DNA of 64,000 nucleotides from Glaciimonas immobilis (GCF_011947285.1 NZ_JAAOZT010000010.1:26201-90200); one strand, 5' to 3'; shown: positions 26,886 through 36,439, counted from the stretch's first letter. Numbers and translations are program-made. Notes: generated by a model not told the origin, from the letters alone.

Positions 26886-28244
26886 ATGCCATTTTCTTTA
26901 TTGGGTCTACAGCCCTCCCTCATTCGTGCCGTTAGTCAAAAAGGCTATCTCACGCCGACCGCCATTCAGGAAGCCGCGATCCCCGCCATTTTGCAAGGCC
27001 ACGACGTGGTGGGTTCTGCCCAAACCGGCTCGGGCAAAACCGCAGCGTTCGCTTTGCCGATTTTGCAACTATTGCAAGATATCCAGACTGAAAACGCACC
27101 ACCCGGACGCGACACACGTGCTACGCGTCCAACGCGGGCATTGATTCTGGTGCCGACCCGAGAACTCGCGGCGCAAGTGGGCGAGTCAATCCAGACCTTG
27201 ATGCAATACAGCGGTCAGTCACTTAAAATGAAGACGTTATTTGGTGGCGTATCAATTAACCCGCAGATGATGGCATTACGGGGCGGGGCTGATATCGTGA
27301 TCGCCACGCCCGGGCGATTGCTGGACTTGCTGGATCACAACGCGTTGAAGATATCAGCGGTGGCGATGTTGGTGCTGGACGAGGCTGATCGCTTGCTGGA
27401 CCTCGGCTTTGCGGATGAAATCGGGCGAATTCTGGCGCTACTGCCCAAGCATCGCCAGAACATCTTTTTCTCCGCGACCTTTCCGCCTGCGGTTGAGGCA
27501 TTGTCCAAAAAGATTCTTAACAATCCCAAACGCATCGCAATCATCGCAACCGAAACGGCGCAACCAGCCATTTCGCAACGTGCGATTGCGGTCGATCCAA
27601 AACGTCGCACGCAGCTACTGGTACATCTGTTGAAACAAAATGAATGGGACCGCGTACTGGCTTTCGTCGCCACTAAATATGCCGCCGATTACGTGACCGA
27701 AAAACTGCACCGTTCAGGCGTGAAGGCCGCGGCGTTTCATGGCGAGTTCAGCCAAGGTGCGCGCACCCGCATATTGGCCGAATTCAAGGCCGGTGAGCTG
27801 CAGGTATTGGTTGCCACCGATGTGGCCGCGCGCGGTATTGATATTCCACAATTGCCGGTCGTCTTGAATTATGACTTGCCGCGTTCTGCTGTTGACTACA
27901 CGCATCGCATCGGTCGCACCGGTCGCGCGGGCGAATCGGGTATCGCGATTAGTTTTGTCAGTGCCGATACAGAAGCGCATTTTCGGCTGATAGAAAAGCG
28001 TCATGATATGCGCTGTCCACGGGAACAGATTGCGGGCTTTGAGCCGGTAGAGACGCTGGCGGCCGACTCGCCGTCTGCGCTGACCGCAAGTAATCCGTGG
28101 AATGCGGCGCTCAATGCGCTGAATTCCAGGGATGCAACATCGGAAAACTCGCCCGACAACCCTGTTAACGGGGGGATTAAAGGCAAACGCAAGAGCAAAA
28201 AAGACAAACTGCGGGAAGCGGCGACGACCGACCCGATAGAATAA
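26886..28244 (+). CDS. rhlE: DEAD-box ATP-dependent RNA helicase, RhlE-like
   Basis: 452 residues. Helicase motifs appear in order: Q motif (PTAIQEAAIP), motif I AQTGSGKTAAF, Ia PTRELAAQV, GG, TPGRLLDLL, motif II DEAD (DEADRLLDLGF), motif III SAT, then ATDVAARGIDIPQLPVV and HRIGRTGRAG in domain 2. The C-terminal approx. 70 residues are basic and low in complexity (KGKRKSKKDKL), typical of RNA-binding tails. It probably remodels ribosomal or structured mRNAs in the cytoplasm. The assignment to RhlE over other DEAD proteins rests on overall similarity of the domain 1 motifs. Confidence 0.93.
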   Translation: MPFSLLGLQPSLIRAVSQKGYLTPTAIQEAAIPAILQGHDVVGSAQTGSGKTAAFALPILQLLQDIQTENAPPGRDTRATRPTRALILVPTRELAAQVGESIQTLMQYSGQSLKMKTLFGGVSINPQMMALRGGADIVIATPGRLLDLLDHNALKISAVAMLVLDEADRLLDLGFADEIGRILALLPKHRQNIFFSATFPPAVEALSKKILNNPKRIAIIATETAQPAISQRAIAVDPKRRTQLLVHLLKQNEWDRVLAFVATKYAADYVTEKLHRSGVKAAAFHGEFSQGARTRILAEFKAGELQVLVATDVAARGIDIPQLPVVLNYDLPRSAVDYTHRIGRTGRAGESGIAISFVSADTEAHFRLIEKRHDMRCPREQIAGFEPVETLAADSPSALTASNPWNAALNALNSRDATSENSPDNPVNGGIKGKRKSKKDKLREAATTDPIE

Positions 28245-28454
28245 TGCCGGATGGCGTCAGTGCACGTTTTTAGCAATCTGAACACGCCAGCTAAACCTAT
28301 AATAAGTTTCCTAGCCAAATTTCTCATTAGCGCTGCCTCTTTAAAAAGGCAAGCGCATCACTTTTGTCTGCTGCGTATGTCCACCCTGTTCGCTTTACCT
28401 AACACCATCGCCACCGTGAATCCCGCGCATCCCGCGCTTGCAGCGATTGCTGTT

Positions 28455-29381
28455 ATGACTGGAAGAGGGGGCCGTTTTCGAAAAGCCCTTTTGCGCATGA
28501 TGGCCGTCTTGATAACTGGATTAATGGCCTTGGTAGTCACCGGCTGCGCCATTCAACCGGTTCCGATGTCACCGCAAACAGCAACAGCACTACAGTCGCA
28601 GCCGCCCATTCGATTTTTGCTGACCTTTGACGACGGCCCCGCTCGACCGAAGACGGATAATTCGACGCTCTCCATCCTCGATACGCTGGCAAATAACCCG
28701 GTTCAGCCGGGTATTAAAGCGCTCTTTTTTGTGCAGACGCGTTCGTCGGGCGCGGGCGAGACAGATTTCGGCCACAGCATATTACGACGGGAAGCAGAAG
28801 AAGGGCATCTGCTCGGCTTTCATACCGCCACGCCCCGGCATGCCAACCATCGCTTTCTCAGTCCCGAAAAATTCGAACAATCGCTCAACGATGGAATCAG
28901 CGACATTGTTGCGATTCAGGGCGTCGCGCCAAAATTGGTGCGACCGCCGTTCTGGAACTATGACGCACAGACCTTCGCGGCCTACCAACAACATGGCATG
29001 CATATTTTGCTCACGGATTTGAGTGCAAATGACGGCAAAATCTATGGCTTCAAAGCGAGCTTGCGCCGCCGCTCAAATATGTTGCATATGTTGACCGAGG
29101 TGCGCGCCAGAATCGCCGCCGGGGAGCTGCCAGCGGTTGACGGAAATATCCCTGTCGTGGTGACTTTTCATGATATCAATGGCTACACCGCCGACCACAT
29201 GGCGGAATATCTGCAAATTTTGCTTGATTGTGCTCGCGCCGTTCAGTTGCCGACTGCCGCCAAACCATTTTATGATAACAGCGGTGCGGTGGAGCGCGCC
29301 GCGTTGACGCGAAGTGTTCGGGATGGTTCGCAAAGCCCACACCTGCCCGGTTTCTGGAATTTCTTTTGGGCGTGGTTATAA
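28455..29381 (+). CDS. Polysaccharide deacetylase-family lipoprotein (NodB-like)
   Basis: About 308 residues from ATG 28455; earlier in-frame starts at 28251 and 28377 are possible. A basic n-region and a hydrophobic stretch lead to a lipobox VTGC, so it is likely membrane-anchored in the periplasm. The NodB fold is shown by LLTFDDGPARPK (catalytic Asp-Asp), by a GFHTATPRHAN segment in place of the usual SHTxxH metal motif, and by LVRPPFWNYD (RPPF-like). It probably removes acetyl groups from a glycan. It follows the helicase gene closely but is likely unrelated. A small hairpin (29382-29401) follows the stop. Confidence 0.8.
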   Translation: MTGRGGRFRKALLRMMAVLITGLMALVVTGCAIQPVPMSPQTATALQSQPPIRFLLTFDDGPARPKTDNSTLSILDTLANNPVQPGIKALFFVQTRSSGAGETDFGHSILRREAEEGHLLGFHTATPRHANHRFLSPEKFEQSLNDGISDIVAIQGVAPKLVRPPFWNYDAQTFAAYQQHGMHILLTDLSANDGKIYGFKASLRRRSNMLHMLTEVRARIAAGELPAVDGNIPVVVTFHDINGYTADHMAEYLQILLDCARAVQLPTAAKPFYDNSGAVERAALTRSVRDGSQSPHLPGFWNFFWAWL

Positions 29382-29622
29382 CGGTCGTTGTGCAACAACC
29401 GCAACACGGCGCAAACACGGTACACAATCGCAGCCCACGTCGCTACAATGGCAAAGTTGTCAGCTTGTGGCAACCTGTTAATCTGCAACGGAAAATCTTG
29501 ACCACGCAACCTCTGCAGTCCGTATTAAGGTACTTCACGCCAGCCGCATTATCCGTTATCAGCACCATTGCTGCCTCGAATCAATTGCCGGTTTAATAAT
29601 AGTTATTTGTAAGGGAAATTAT

Positions 29623-31392
29623 ATGCGTCTCAAAGATTGGCTTAAGCCCCTAATCGCATCCGTTCTTGCGCTAGCCTTAATTGGTAATGGCTACGCAGTC
29701 GGCGTACCCGCGGTTGAAGCAAAGAATGGCATGGTTGTGACCTCCCAGCATTTGGCATCACAAGTAGGCGTGGACATCCTGAAAATGGGCGGTAACGCCG
29801 TGGATGCAGCTGTCGCAGTCGGATACGCTCAAGCGGTGGTTAATCCATGCTGCGGTAATATCGGTGGTGGCGGATTTATGACCATCCATTTGGCCGATGG
29901 ACGCGATACCTTCATCAATTTCCGTGAAAAAGCACCAGCAGCGGCCAGCGCCAACATGTACCTCGATGCAGACGGCAAAGTGATTGGTGACGCCAGTTTG
30001 TACGGCTATCTGGCTGTCGGCGTACCGGGCACAGTGTTGGGACTCGACACTGCGCAGCGCAAATACGGCAAGCTGACGCGTGCTCAGGTAATGCTACCCG
30101 CCATTAAGCTGGCGCGGACTGGATTCATACTCAACCGCGGCGACACCGATATTCTCGATACAACCATCAAAAACTTCAAAAAAGATCCAGAAGCCAGCAG
30201 GATTTTCTTGCGCCGCGATGGTTCGCCATTGCAACCGGGCGACCGTCTGGTACAGAAAGATCTGGCCAGGACGCTTGAGGCGATTTCCAGACACGGGCCT
30301 GACGCCTTTTATAAAGGCGCTATTCCAGAAGCAGTTGAACGCGCCTCCAAGAGCGGCAAAGGGATCATCACTGCAGCCGATTTTGCTGATTACAAAATCA
30401 CAGAAACTGCGCCTGTAAGTTGCGATTACCGTGGTTATGTATTTGTGTCTGCACCACCGCCAAGCTCAGGCGGCGCGACCATGTGCCAGATTTTGAATAC
30501 GTTGGAAGGATATGACTTGAAGTCGATGGGCTTTAACTCCGCCGCTGCCATCCATGTCATGACAGAAGCCATGCGTCATGCTTACATGGACCGCAATACA
30601 TTTCTGGGCGATCCGGAATTTGTAAAAAATCCGCTTGATCGTTTATTAAGCAAGCCTTACGCTGCAGCAATTCGTGAAAAAATCAGCGCCGACAAAGCAA
30701 CCCCATCCGCAGAAGTGCAACCCGGCATGGCACCGCATGAAAAGCCTGAAACCACGCATTACTCTATTGTGGACAAAGATGGTAATGCCGTGTCCACCAC
30801 CTACACCATCAATGGTCGTTTTGGCGCGGTCGTGATTGCGCCGGGCACGGGATTTTTCCTGAACGATGAGATGGATGACTTCACCGTCAAAATTGGCGTA
30901 AAGAATTTATACGGTCTGGTGCAAGGCGCGACTAATTCGATTGCGCCGGGCAAACGTCCGTTGTCATCGATGTCACCAACCTTGATTACCAAAGATGGTA
31001 AGACCTTCATGGTCCTTGGTTCGCCAGGCGGCTCCCGGATTATCACTATCACCCTGGAAACAGCGCTGAATGTGATCGATTTCGGCATGAGTCCGCAAGA
31101 AGCAGTGGATGCGCCGCGTTTTCATCACCAGTGGCTACCGGATGAGGTCTTTTATGAAACCCGTGGCATATCGGCAGATAGTTTGAAAATCCTGCGTGGA
31201 ATGGGTTACAAAATGACCGAACAAACTCCTTGGGGCGCTGCCGAAGTCATTATGATTGGCTTGCCGGGTGCAGCGGGGGTTTCCGCAGCCAGCTCTGGTA
31301 ACGACGCCGGAGTCTCAGGTAAAGTATTGCCGGGGTTCTACTACGGTGCAAACGATGGTCGTCGGCCTGCTGGTGCAGCCATGGGTTATTAA
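29623..31392 (+). CDS. ggt: Gamma-glutamyltransferase precursor
   Basis: 589 residues with a signal peptide (1-26), so periplasmic. The proenzyme is cleaved autocatalytically before the nucleophile Thr near residue 377 in KPETTHYSIVDKDGNAVSTT. Other family blocks are GGNAVDAAVAVGYAQAVVNP, GNIGGGGFMTIHL, and the substrate loop SSMSPTLITKDGK with GSPGGSRIITIT. It hydrolyses or transfers the gamma-glutamyl group of glutathione. The length matches bacterial GGTs. A strong Rho-independent terminator follows. The only glutathione-related gene elsewhere in the window is gor at 41892. Confidence 0.95.
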   Translation: MRLKDWLKPLIASVLALALIGNGYAVGVPAVEAKNGMVVTSQHLASQVGVDILKMGGNAVDAAVAVGYAQAVVNPCCGNIGGGGFMTIHLADGRDTFINFREKAPAAASANMYLDADGKVIGDASLYGYLAVGVPGTVLGLDTAQRKYGKLTRAQVMLPAIKLARTGFILNRGDTDILDTTIKNFKKDPEASRIFLRRDGSPLQPGDRLVQKDLARTLEAISRHGPDAFYKGAIPEAVERASKSGKGIITAADFADYKITETAPVSCDYRGYVFVSAPPPSSGGATMCQILNTLEGYDLKSMGFNSAAAIHVMTEAMRHAYMDRNTFLGDPEFVKNPLDRLLSKPYAAAIREKISADKATPSAEVQPGMAPHEKPETTHYSIVDKDGNAVSTTYTINGRFGAVVIAPGTGFFLNDEMDDFTVKIGVKNLYGLVQGATNSIAPGKRPLSSMSPTLITKDGKTFMVLGSPGGSRIITITLETALNVIDFGMSPQEAVDAPRFHHQWLPDEVFYETRGISADSLKILRGMGYKMTEQTPWGAAEVIMIGLPGAAGVSAASSGNDAGVSGKVLPGFYYGANDGRRPAGAAMGY

Positions 31393-31439
31393 GATTCTGG
31401 TGATTTCGGTCAAATGGCCGAATCATTGACCTAAAAAAT

Positions 31440-31469
31440 AAAAAGGAAGCGTTCGCGCTTCCTTTTTTT
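31440..31469 (+). terminator. Rho-independent terminator of ggt
   Basis: A-run, then GGAAGCG (31445-31451), loop TTCG, CGCTTCC (31456-31462) and seven T (31463-31469). The UUCG tetraloop and T-run make it a textbook terminator; the A-run would also allow use from the other strand. Confidence 0.92.
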
Positions 31470-31632
31470 GGATTTTGACATTGACGTGTTCCGGGTCAGG
31501 CTGATGCAATCGTCCGGTTGATCCCTGAATCGCCGCATAGCCTTAATTACGCACGGCAGGCCGACCATTACTTGGGTAAAATTGAATAATACACACCCAA
31601 CCAGCCGCCTTCAATTTACCGAGAAAGTCATC

Positions 31633-31959
31633 ATGCCCACAGTCCGTTTAGAAGGCAGCCTCCTTACCGATTGGGATGCCTTTCATACCGAATCCCAGAA
31701 AGTTTTTGGCTTCCCCGACTTTTATGGTCGCAACATGAGCGCCTGGATCGATTGCCTAAGCTATTTGCGCGATGAAGACGGAATGAGTAAATTCCGGCTG
31801 AAGCCAAATGAAACGCTGATTATCGAACTCCACGACACCGAACTATTGCAAAAAAAAGCCCCTGAAATTCTGGAGGAATTGCGTTTTTGTGTCAGCGCTA
31901 TTAACGAGCGCTATGACGATTACGGTGAGAAGTTGGCGTTGATTTTACGATTGTGTTGA
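31633..31959 (+). CDS. Barstar-family ribonuclease inhibitor (orphan)
   Basis: About 108 residues from ATG 31633; the open frame begins upstream at 31582 but has no ribosome site there. The barstar fold is indicated by LTDWDAFHTESQKVFGFPDFYGRNMSAWIDCLSYL-like segments (approx. 10-45), where the helix containing FYGRNMSAWIDCL carries the acidic contact residue, and by LIIELHD. Barstars inhibit barnase-type RNases. No RNase gene is seen next to it, so it may be an orphan immunity gene against a toxin from competitors, or serve housekeeping inhibition. Confidence 0.82.
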   Translation: MPTVRLEGSLLTDWDAFHTESQKVFGFPDFYGRNMSAWIDCLSYLRDEDGMSKFRLKPNETLIIELHDTELLQKKAPEILEELRFCVSAINERYDDYGEKLALILRLC

Positions 31960-32015
31960 GTTTGCCGCCGTTAATCGGATGGGATGCATAATCGCTGCTG
32001 GAATAGATAGCCGCG

Positions 32016-32042
32016 GTGCCAACTGTGCCAATTGTGCCAATA
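32016..32042. repeat. Three tandem 9-bp units GTGCCAAYT
   Basis: GTGCCAACT, GTGCCAATT and GTGCCAATA in direct tandem. They lie in the approx. 575-bp stretch (31960-32536) that otherwise shows no gene I can support. Confidence 0.4.
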
Positions 32043-32536
32043 ACGCCTAGGCCATCGACCCTTCGGAATTTGGTTCAATTTCTTCCCCAGTGCCGCCACG
32101 GCCGCGCTGTATCAATCCTCTGCAAGAAGCGATCACAACACGTGTGTTTCTTTTTGGCAGCGTAATTCTCCATGCCTGAAAAGCTTTTTTGCACGAACGG
32201 ATCGTCAATCCAAGGAAAAGCGTTATTGTCTCGGCATCTATAAATTACCGAAACCGCTGCTGTCCGCATAGCATTCGCTAGTTTGCGTGTTGATGATGTG
32301 CTTTCTAACTTTATAATATTTTGTTGATGCAATTTCTATTTAGAAATGTTGTAAAATAAAAATTTGGTCATCGTGGTCGCGACCATGCACAACATTATTG
32401 AAGATTTTAAACATGAAAATCACCACTAAAATCCGCATGCCTCTAGATATCGATCCATTCTTTGGAATATCAGTATCCTGCGATGAACCCTGAAAAATAT
32501 TTACCCGTCCCCACTTTGCCTCGAGGAAAATAAAAT

Positions 32537-32662
32537 ATGTGCGTTGCATTGGTTATCGGTGTTGTATTCGTTGTCGCATTCGTATTGCGCAATGGAGCAA
32601 CAATGAGCTATATGCCTGACGCCGTGTCTTTTTTGCGCATTTACAACAAGAAATTCTTGTAA
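32537..32662 (+). CDS. Possible 41-residue small membrane protein
   Basis: ATG 32537, behind GAGG at 10 bases, opens 41 codons to TAA at 32660. The N-terminal half is a single hydrophobic segment (ALVIGVVFVVAFVL, residues 4-17), followed by Arg-Asn and a polar tail ending IYNKKFL. Composition and topology resemble real small single-span proteins, but there is no family match that I know. It lies between barstar and rpfF in a 945-bp gap; the remainder of that gap (32663-32904) shows nothing coding. A chance frame remains possible. Confidence 0.4.
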   Translation: MCVALVIGVVFVVAFVLRNGATMSYMPDAVSFLRIYNKKFL

Positions 32663-32904
32663 CGTTCGCGAACTTTGTCATTTTTCGGGAAATATCGTCT
32701 GTCAATTGCCCCCGTTAGCGATCTCAACGATACCAGCGAGCGCAAGGGCATCCTCGAGCATCAGCTTTACATGGAGACCGTCCGCGTTCAACCTGATTTT
32801 GAGCCGTGGAGGGTTGTAGAGGCTTAATTTTTCAGGCTGTTCAAGTATCTCTTTATTGGCCGCTACCGTGCGACTCGCCTCTCCTTTATTGGATTAGTTT
32901 CTGA

Positions 32905-33855
32905 ATGCCATTACTAAATCACCTTAAAACCCGACGTTTTATCGAAGCTGGTACGCTTTCCCAAATGTCTGCCTGGTACGAAGCTGAGCGCAATGTGATG
33001 TGGATGATGTTGCATGCCCATCCGCGCCCCTGTTTCAACCCTGAGCTTCTTAAAGACATCTCTAACCTGACTCGCGCGGCACGCGCTTTCCATTTGCCTA
33101 TTGATTTCTGGGTCACTGGCTCTACGGTCCCTGGCCTCTACAACGTCGGTGGGGATTTGTCCTATTTTGCGCATCATATTCGCTCCGGTGAGCGTGCGCC
33201 GCTGATGGCATATGCCCGCGCTTGCGTGGACGCGGTGTATGAAGCAATGAACGGCTTTGGCGTCGGTGCTATCACGATTGCAATGGTAGAAGGAACGGCG
33301 CTGGGCGGTGGCTTTGAAGCTGCACTGGCCCACGAATACGTGTTAGCACAAAAGGAGGCGAAGTTGGGATTTCCAGAGATCGCCTTTAACCTGTATCCGG
33401 GCATGGGTGCCTACTCCCTGGTGGCGCGCAAAGCACATATGCGTCTTGCAGAGCAGCTAATCAGTACAGGCGAAGCACACAGTGCGGTATGGCATCATGA
33501 AAAAGGTCTGGTCGACCGATTATTCGATGAGGGCGACGCCTATAAGGCGACCCGCACTTTTATTGACGGTATCCGGCCAAAACTTAACGGCATCCGTGCA
33601 ATGCTGCGTACACGCCGGCGGGTGTTGCCTATTACTAAGACCGAATTGCTGGATATTACGGAAGACTGGGCCGAGTCGGCGTTCCAGCTACAAGAAAAAG
33701 ACCTCGCGTACATGGAACGATTGGTGCTGCTACAGAATAAACGCAGTGTTAAGTCTTCGGTTGTTGCGACTAAGGACGTGTCGGTACCGCTGGTAAGTAC
33801 GTCTGTTGCATCGATAACTCCCCTATTTTCGGTCGTACCGCCTACACCTGCATAG
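32905..33855 (+). CDS. rpfF: Diffusible signal factor (BDSF-type) synthase, crotonase family
   Basis: 316 residues. The crotonase fold has the oxyanion segment VGGDLSYFAHH (approx. 81-91) and MVEGTALGGGFEAALAHEYV. E138 and E158 are spaced 20 residues apart, as are the two catalytic Glu of RpfF proteins. KLGFPEIAFNLYPGMGAYSL is the RpfF-specific version of the second block. RpfF makes cis-2-unsaturated fatty acid signals from acyl-ACP by dehydration and thioester cleavage. It is convergent with rpfR (34002-36023), the partner arrangement known in Burkholderia. The C-terminal 35 residues are Ser/Val/Pro-rich and probably disordered. Confidence 0.92.
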   Translation: MPLLNHLKTRRFIEAGTLSQMSAWYEAERNVMWMMLHAHPRPCFNPELLKDISNLTRAARAFHLPIDFWVTGSTVPGLYNVGGDLSYFAHHIRSGERAPLMAYARACVDAVYEAMNGFGVGAITIAMVEGTALGGGFEAALAHEYVLAQKEAKLGFPEIAFNLYPGMGAYSLVARKAHMRLAEQLISTGEAHSAVWHHEKGLVDRLFDEGDAYKATRTFIDGIRPKLNGIRAMLRTRRRVLPITKTELLDITEDWAESAFQLQEKDLAYMERLVLLQNKRSVKSSVVATKDVSVPLVSTSVASITPLFSVVPPTPA

Positions 33856-33889
33856 GCTTTGGGCCTTGCAACGCACCCAAAAATTAAAG

Positions 33890-33920
33890 AAAAGCCCCGG
33901 AAGTCGCTGACTTCCGGGGC
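33890..33920 (-). terminator. Strong hairpin between rpfF and rpfR
   Basis: GCCCCGGAAGTC (33894-33905) and GACTTCCGGGGC (33909-33920) form a perfect 12-bp stem with a 3-base loop. Read on the minus strand it is followed by TTTT and a second T-rich stretch, so it terminates rpfR and probably blocks rpfF read-through as well. Confidence 0.88.
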
Positions 33921-34001
33921 AGATGGGCTGAGATATTGAGTCTTCAACGGTCAGGACCATAATCGTGCATGCTGAGGAACGGACTAACTATCGCCTTTTC
34001 G

Positions 34002-36023
34002 CTAGCTTGCCCGCTTTGTGACTATGCGCACCACCTTGTTCGAGGACGCTGGCATCCAGGCCATCAAGTCCGACAGCTTCATGGGCTTTGCGAACAGAAA
34101 ACCCTGGGCATAATCGATCCCGATATTCCGTAAAAAATCTGCTTGCTCAGGGGTCTCGATACACTCGGCAACGATTTTAAGATTCAGCGCGTTACCGACT
34201 GCGACCATAGAACGGACGAGCGCCTGCGCCTTGGCATCAGTATGAATCGATTTAATGAAACTTCCATCGAGTTTCAGTACGTCCAGCGGTAAACGGGCCA
34301 ATTGTGATAATGATGAGTACCCCGTACCGAAGTCATCCAGATGCACTTCTGCCCCCAGTTCGCGGAACATGCGAATGAGGCGGTGCGCCAATCTTTCGTC
34401 TTCTGCCAAACAGCTTTCAGTTAATTCGATGTCGACCATTGATGGCGACAGATCGTTGGACAGAATGGCGCGCGTAAAGTCTTCAATGATGGTCGGAATG
34501 CGTAATTGCCGGGCCGATATATTAATCGCTATACGCAAGTTAAGCCCTTGTTTTTTCCAGGCCCCAGCCTGTTTGGCAGCCGTTTCCATGACCCAACGTC
34601 CGAGCGGCACAATCAACCCGGATTCTTCGGCATACGGAATAAATGCTCCCGGCATTATTAAGCCGCGCTTTGGATGATTCCAGCGAATCAGCGCTTCGAC
34701 ACTATCTATTTCGCCAGTCAACAAAGACACTTTTGGTTGATAATATAGTTCGAATTGGTTTTCCGCCAGCGCGTTACGCATGTTCGTGTCGAGCCAAACA
34801 TATTCGCTGATTTTTTCGTTCATCTTCGGCGAGAACACGCAGAACGTGCGTTTGCCCTCGTCCTTTGCGACATACATCGCGGTATCGGCGCTGCGGATCA
34901 ACTCTTCGAGGTTCGCGCCGTGCTCGGGGAACATGGCAATTCCCATCGAGCATCCGGAGTAGACTTCGGCACGCGTGAGCTGGAAAGGTTGCTTCATGCG
35001 CTCAAGAATGCGGTGCGCCGTGGCTTCGACCTTTTCTTGGGACCCCGTTGCCACCATAATGAGAAACTCATCACCTCCTAGCCGCGCAATGACGTCGTTT
35101 TCGGTCAGACAGGTGCGCAGGGCAACCGAGACCTCCTTGATCAGCGTGTCGCCGGTGAGATGGCCGTAGTGGTCGTTTACCTTTTTAAAGTTGTCCAGGT
35201 CGAGAAATAGCAGTCCGAAGGCGTTGGGATTCGGCGCGGTAACCGCAGCGGTAATTTTTTCCTCGATGGCATTGCGGTTCGGCAGACCGGTTAAGGCGTC
35301 GGTAGTGGCCATTTCGACCAATTGCTCCTGCGCACGTAATTCTTCCGTTACATCGGTGCCGGAGCAAACGAGGTATTTTTCTGGTACGCCGCTCCCGGAT
35401 TCGATAATGGTATTGCGCCACTTAATTATGCGGACACCCTTATTGGTATTAATAGGACGCATCGTTTCATACGTTTTTGCTTGCCGGAAGAAATCACTAA
35501 CGCTAGAGCGCGTCTCCTCTCGCTGTGTCTCATTGACAAAGAGATCCAATGCGTTTTTTCCCACAACATCCGACTCCAGGACGCCCGTAACCTCTTCGCA
35601 CAACCGATTGAATCGTTTGATTTTTCCTGCGCTATCAATAATGATAACGAGCGAATTTACCTCAGAGACGACTTGTTCAGCAAAAGTCAGGCTGCTCTCC
35701 AGATCCTTTGCAACCGCGTCCGTGTCGCCGTAATGCGCAGCGGTTCCGCCCCACATCCAGGTATCGATTTTTCGGCCAACCAAATGGAGCCGGATAGGAT
35801 TGCCAAAAATCGCAACGGAAAGCGCAATAGTCGAGGTAACGCCAGTCATCGAGCGTACCTCCCGCGCTTGCGCGGGTGATAGTTCGATAGCAGCCGTGGC
35901 GGTGTTGTTCTCGCCTGACAAATTCAGCGCATCGCTATCGGTGGTTATCTTCCAATATGGACTGTTTGTACCGAAGTGCGTAAAAAGCTGGGGGTTATCA
36001 ATGTCTTCTTCAATATTAAGCAT
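34002..36023 (-). CDS. rpfR: BDSF receptor RpfR: PAS-GGDEF-EAL cyclic-di-GMP enzyme
   Basis: 673 residues. An N-terminal RpfF-interaction domain (approx. 1-95; HFGTNSPYWKIT, LSPAQAREVRSMTGVTS) is followed by PAS (approx. 110-230; signal binding), GGDEF (intact RLGGDEFL, 314-321) and EAL (EALIRW, 443-448; DDFGTGYSS; AECIETPEQAD). The N-terminal block is characteristic of RpfR, which binds cis-2-dodecenoic acid through PAS and also binds RpfF. Signal binding stimulates c-di-GMP hydrolysis in known members. Here both catalytic motifs look intact. Convergent placement with rpfF supports the assignment. Confidence 0.93.
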   Translation of the reverse strand: MLNIEEDIDNPQLFTHFGTNSPYWKITTDSDALNLSGENNTATAAIELSPAQAREVRSMTGVTSTIALSVAIFGNPIRLHLVGRKIDTWMWGGTAAHYGDTDAVAKDLESSLTFAEQVVSEVNSLVIIIDSAGKIKRFNRLCEEVTGVLESDVVGKNALDLFVNETQREETRSSVSDFFRQAKTYETMRPINTNKGVRIIKWRNTIIESGSGVPEKYLVCSGTDVTEELRAQEQLVEMATTDALTGLPNRNAIEEKITAAVTAPNPNAFGLLFLDLDNFKKVNDHYGHLTGDTLIKEVSVALRTCLTENDVIARLGGDEFLIMVATGSQEKVEATAHRILERMKQPFQLTRAEVYSGCSMGIAMFPEHGANLEELIRSADTAMYVAKDEGKRTFCVFSPKMNEKISEYVWLDTNMRNALAENQFELYYQPKVSLLTGEIDSVEALIRWNHPKRGLIMPGAFIPYAEESGLIVPLGRWVMETAAKQAGAWKKQGLNLRIAINISARQLRIPTIIEDFTRAILSNDLSPSMVDIELTESCLAEDERLAHRLIRMFRELGAEVHLDDFGTGYSSLSQLARLPLDVLKLDGSFIKSIHTDAKAQALVRSMVAVGNALNLKIVAECIETPEQADFLRNIGIDYAQGFLFAKPMKLSDLMAWMPASSNKVVRIVTKRAS

Positions 36024-36196
36024 CGCTACTCTCTTGTGTCACGCTTCTGAAGGCGTCATCCATTAGATTAATTTGTTCTATAACATTGCGCCAATAATGA
36101 TTCTTTTAATACATTAACCATTCCTTGAACATTAGCAACGTTACCTATATGCACATAATAAGGGAGATTTTGTGATGCATGGACCGATATGTTGTT

Positions 36197-36439
36197 TTAA
36201 GCAGTAAAAAGGCCGGGCGATAGGGGGAAATCCGATTGAAGCTTGGTTCTCTGGCCGCTTTGGGGACTGGAAACGGCCTGTTTAATGCCAAACCCAGCGA
36301 CGGTGTAGTGCGTGACCAGTTGGCGTAAATCGGTGAGCGAGCGTAGCTGATCGCGTCCGTCGTAGCTAAACTTGACCCCGGGTTCTCCCACATTGGTACA
36401 TAGCGGGGCCAATAATAAGTTGGTGGGTGCACTGATCAA
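36197..36439 (-). pseudogene. RHS/YD-repeat protein fragment
   Basis: The minus-strand frame encodes GVKFSYDGRDQLRSLTD, then LRQLVTHYTVAGFG and VSSPQSG, which follows the YD-repeat pattern of RHS proteins (YDGxDQLxxVTDxRxLxTxYTVDGLG...SPDTG). Only one to two repeats remain and no start or export region is present. It lies in the 524-bp gap between rpfR and pfp; nothing else is seen there. Confidence 0.5.

Noticed and set aside
32075..32332. 85-codon minus-strand frame in the barstar-rpfF gap
   Set aside because: Composition and lack of ribosome site suggest a chance frame.
35191..35733. 180-codon plus-strand frame opposite rpfR
   Set aside because: Antisense to PAS-GGDEF coding sequence with intact motifs.
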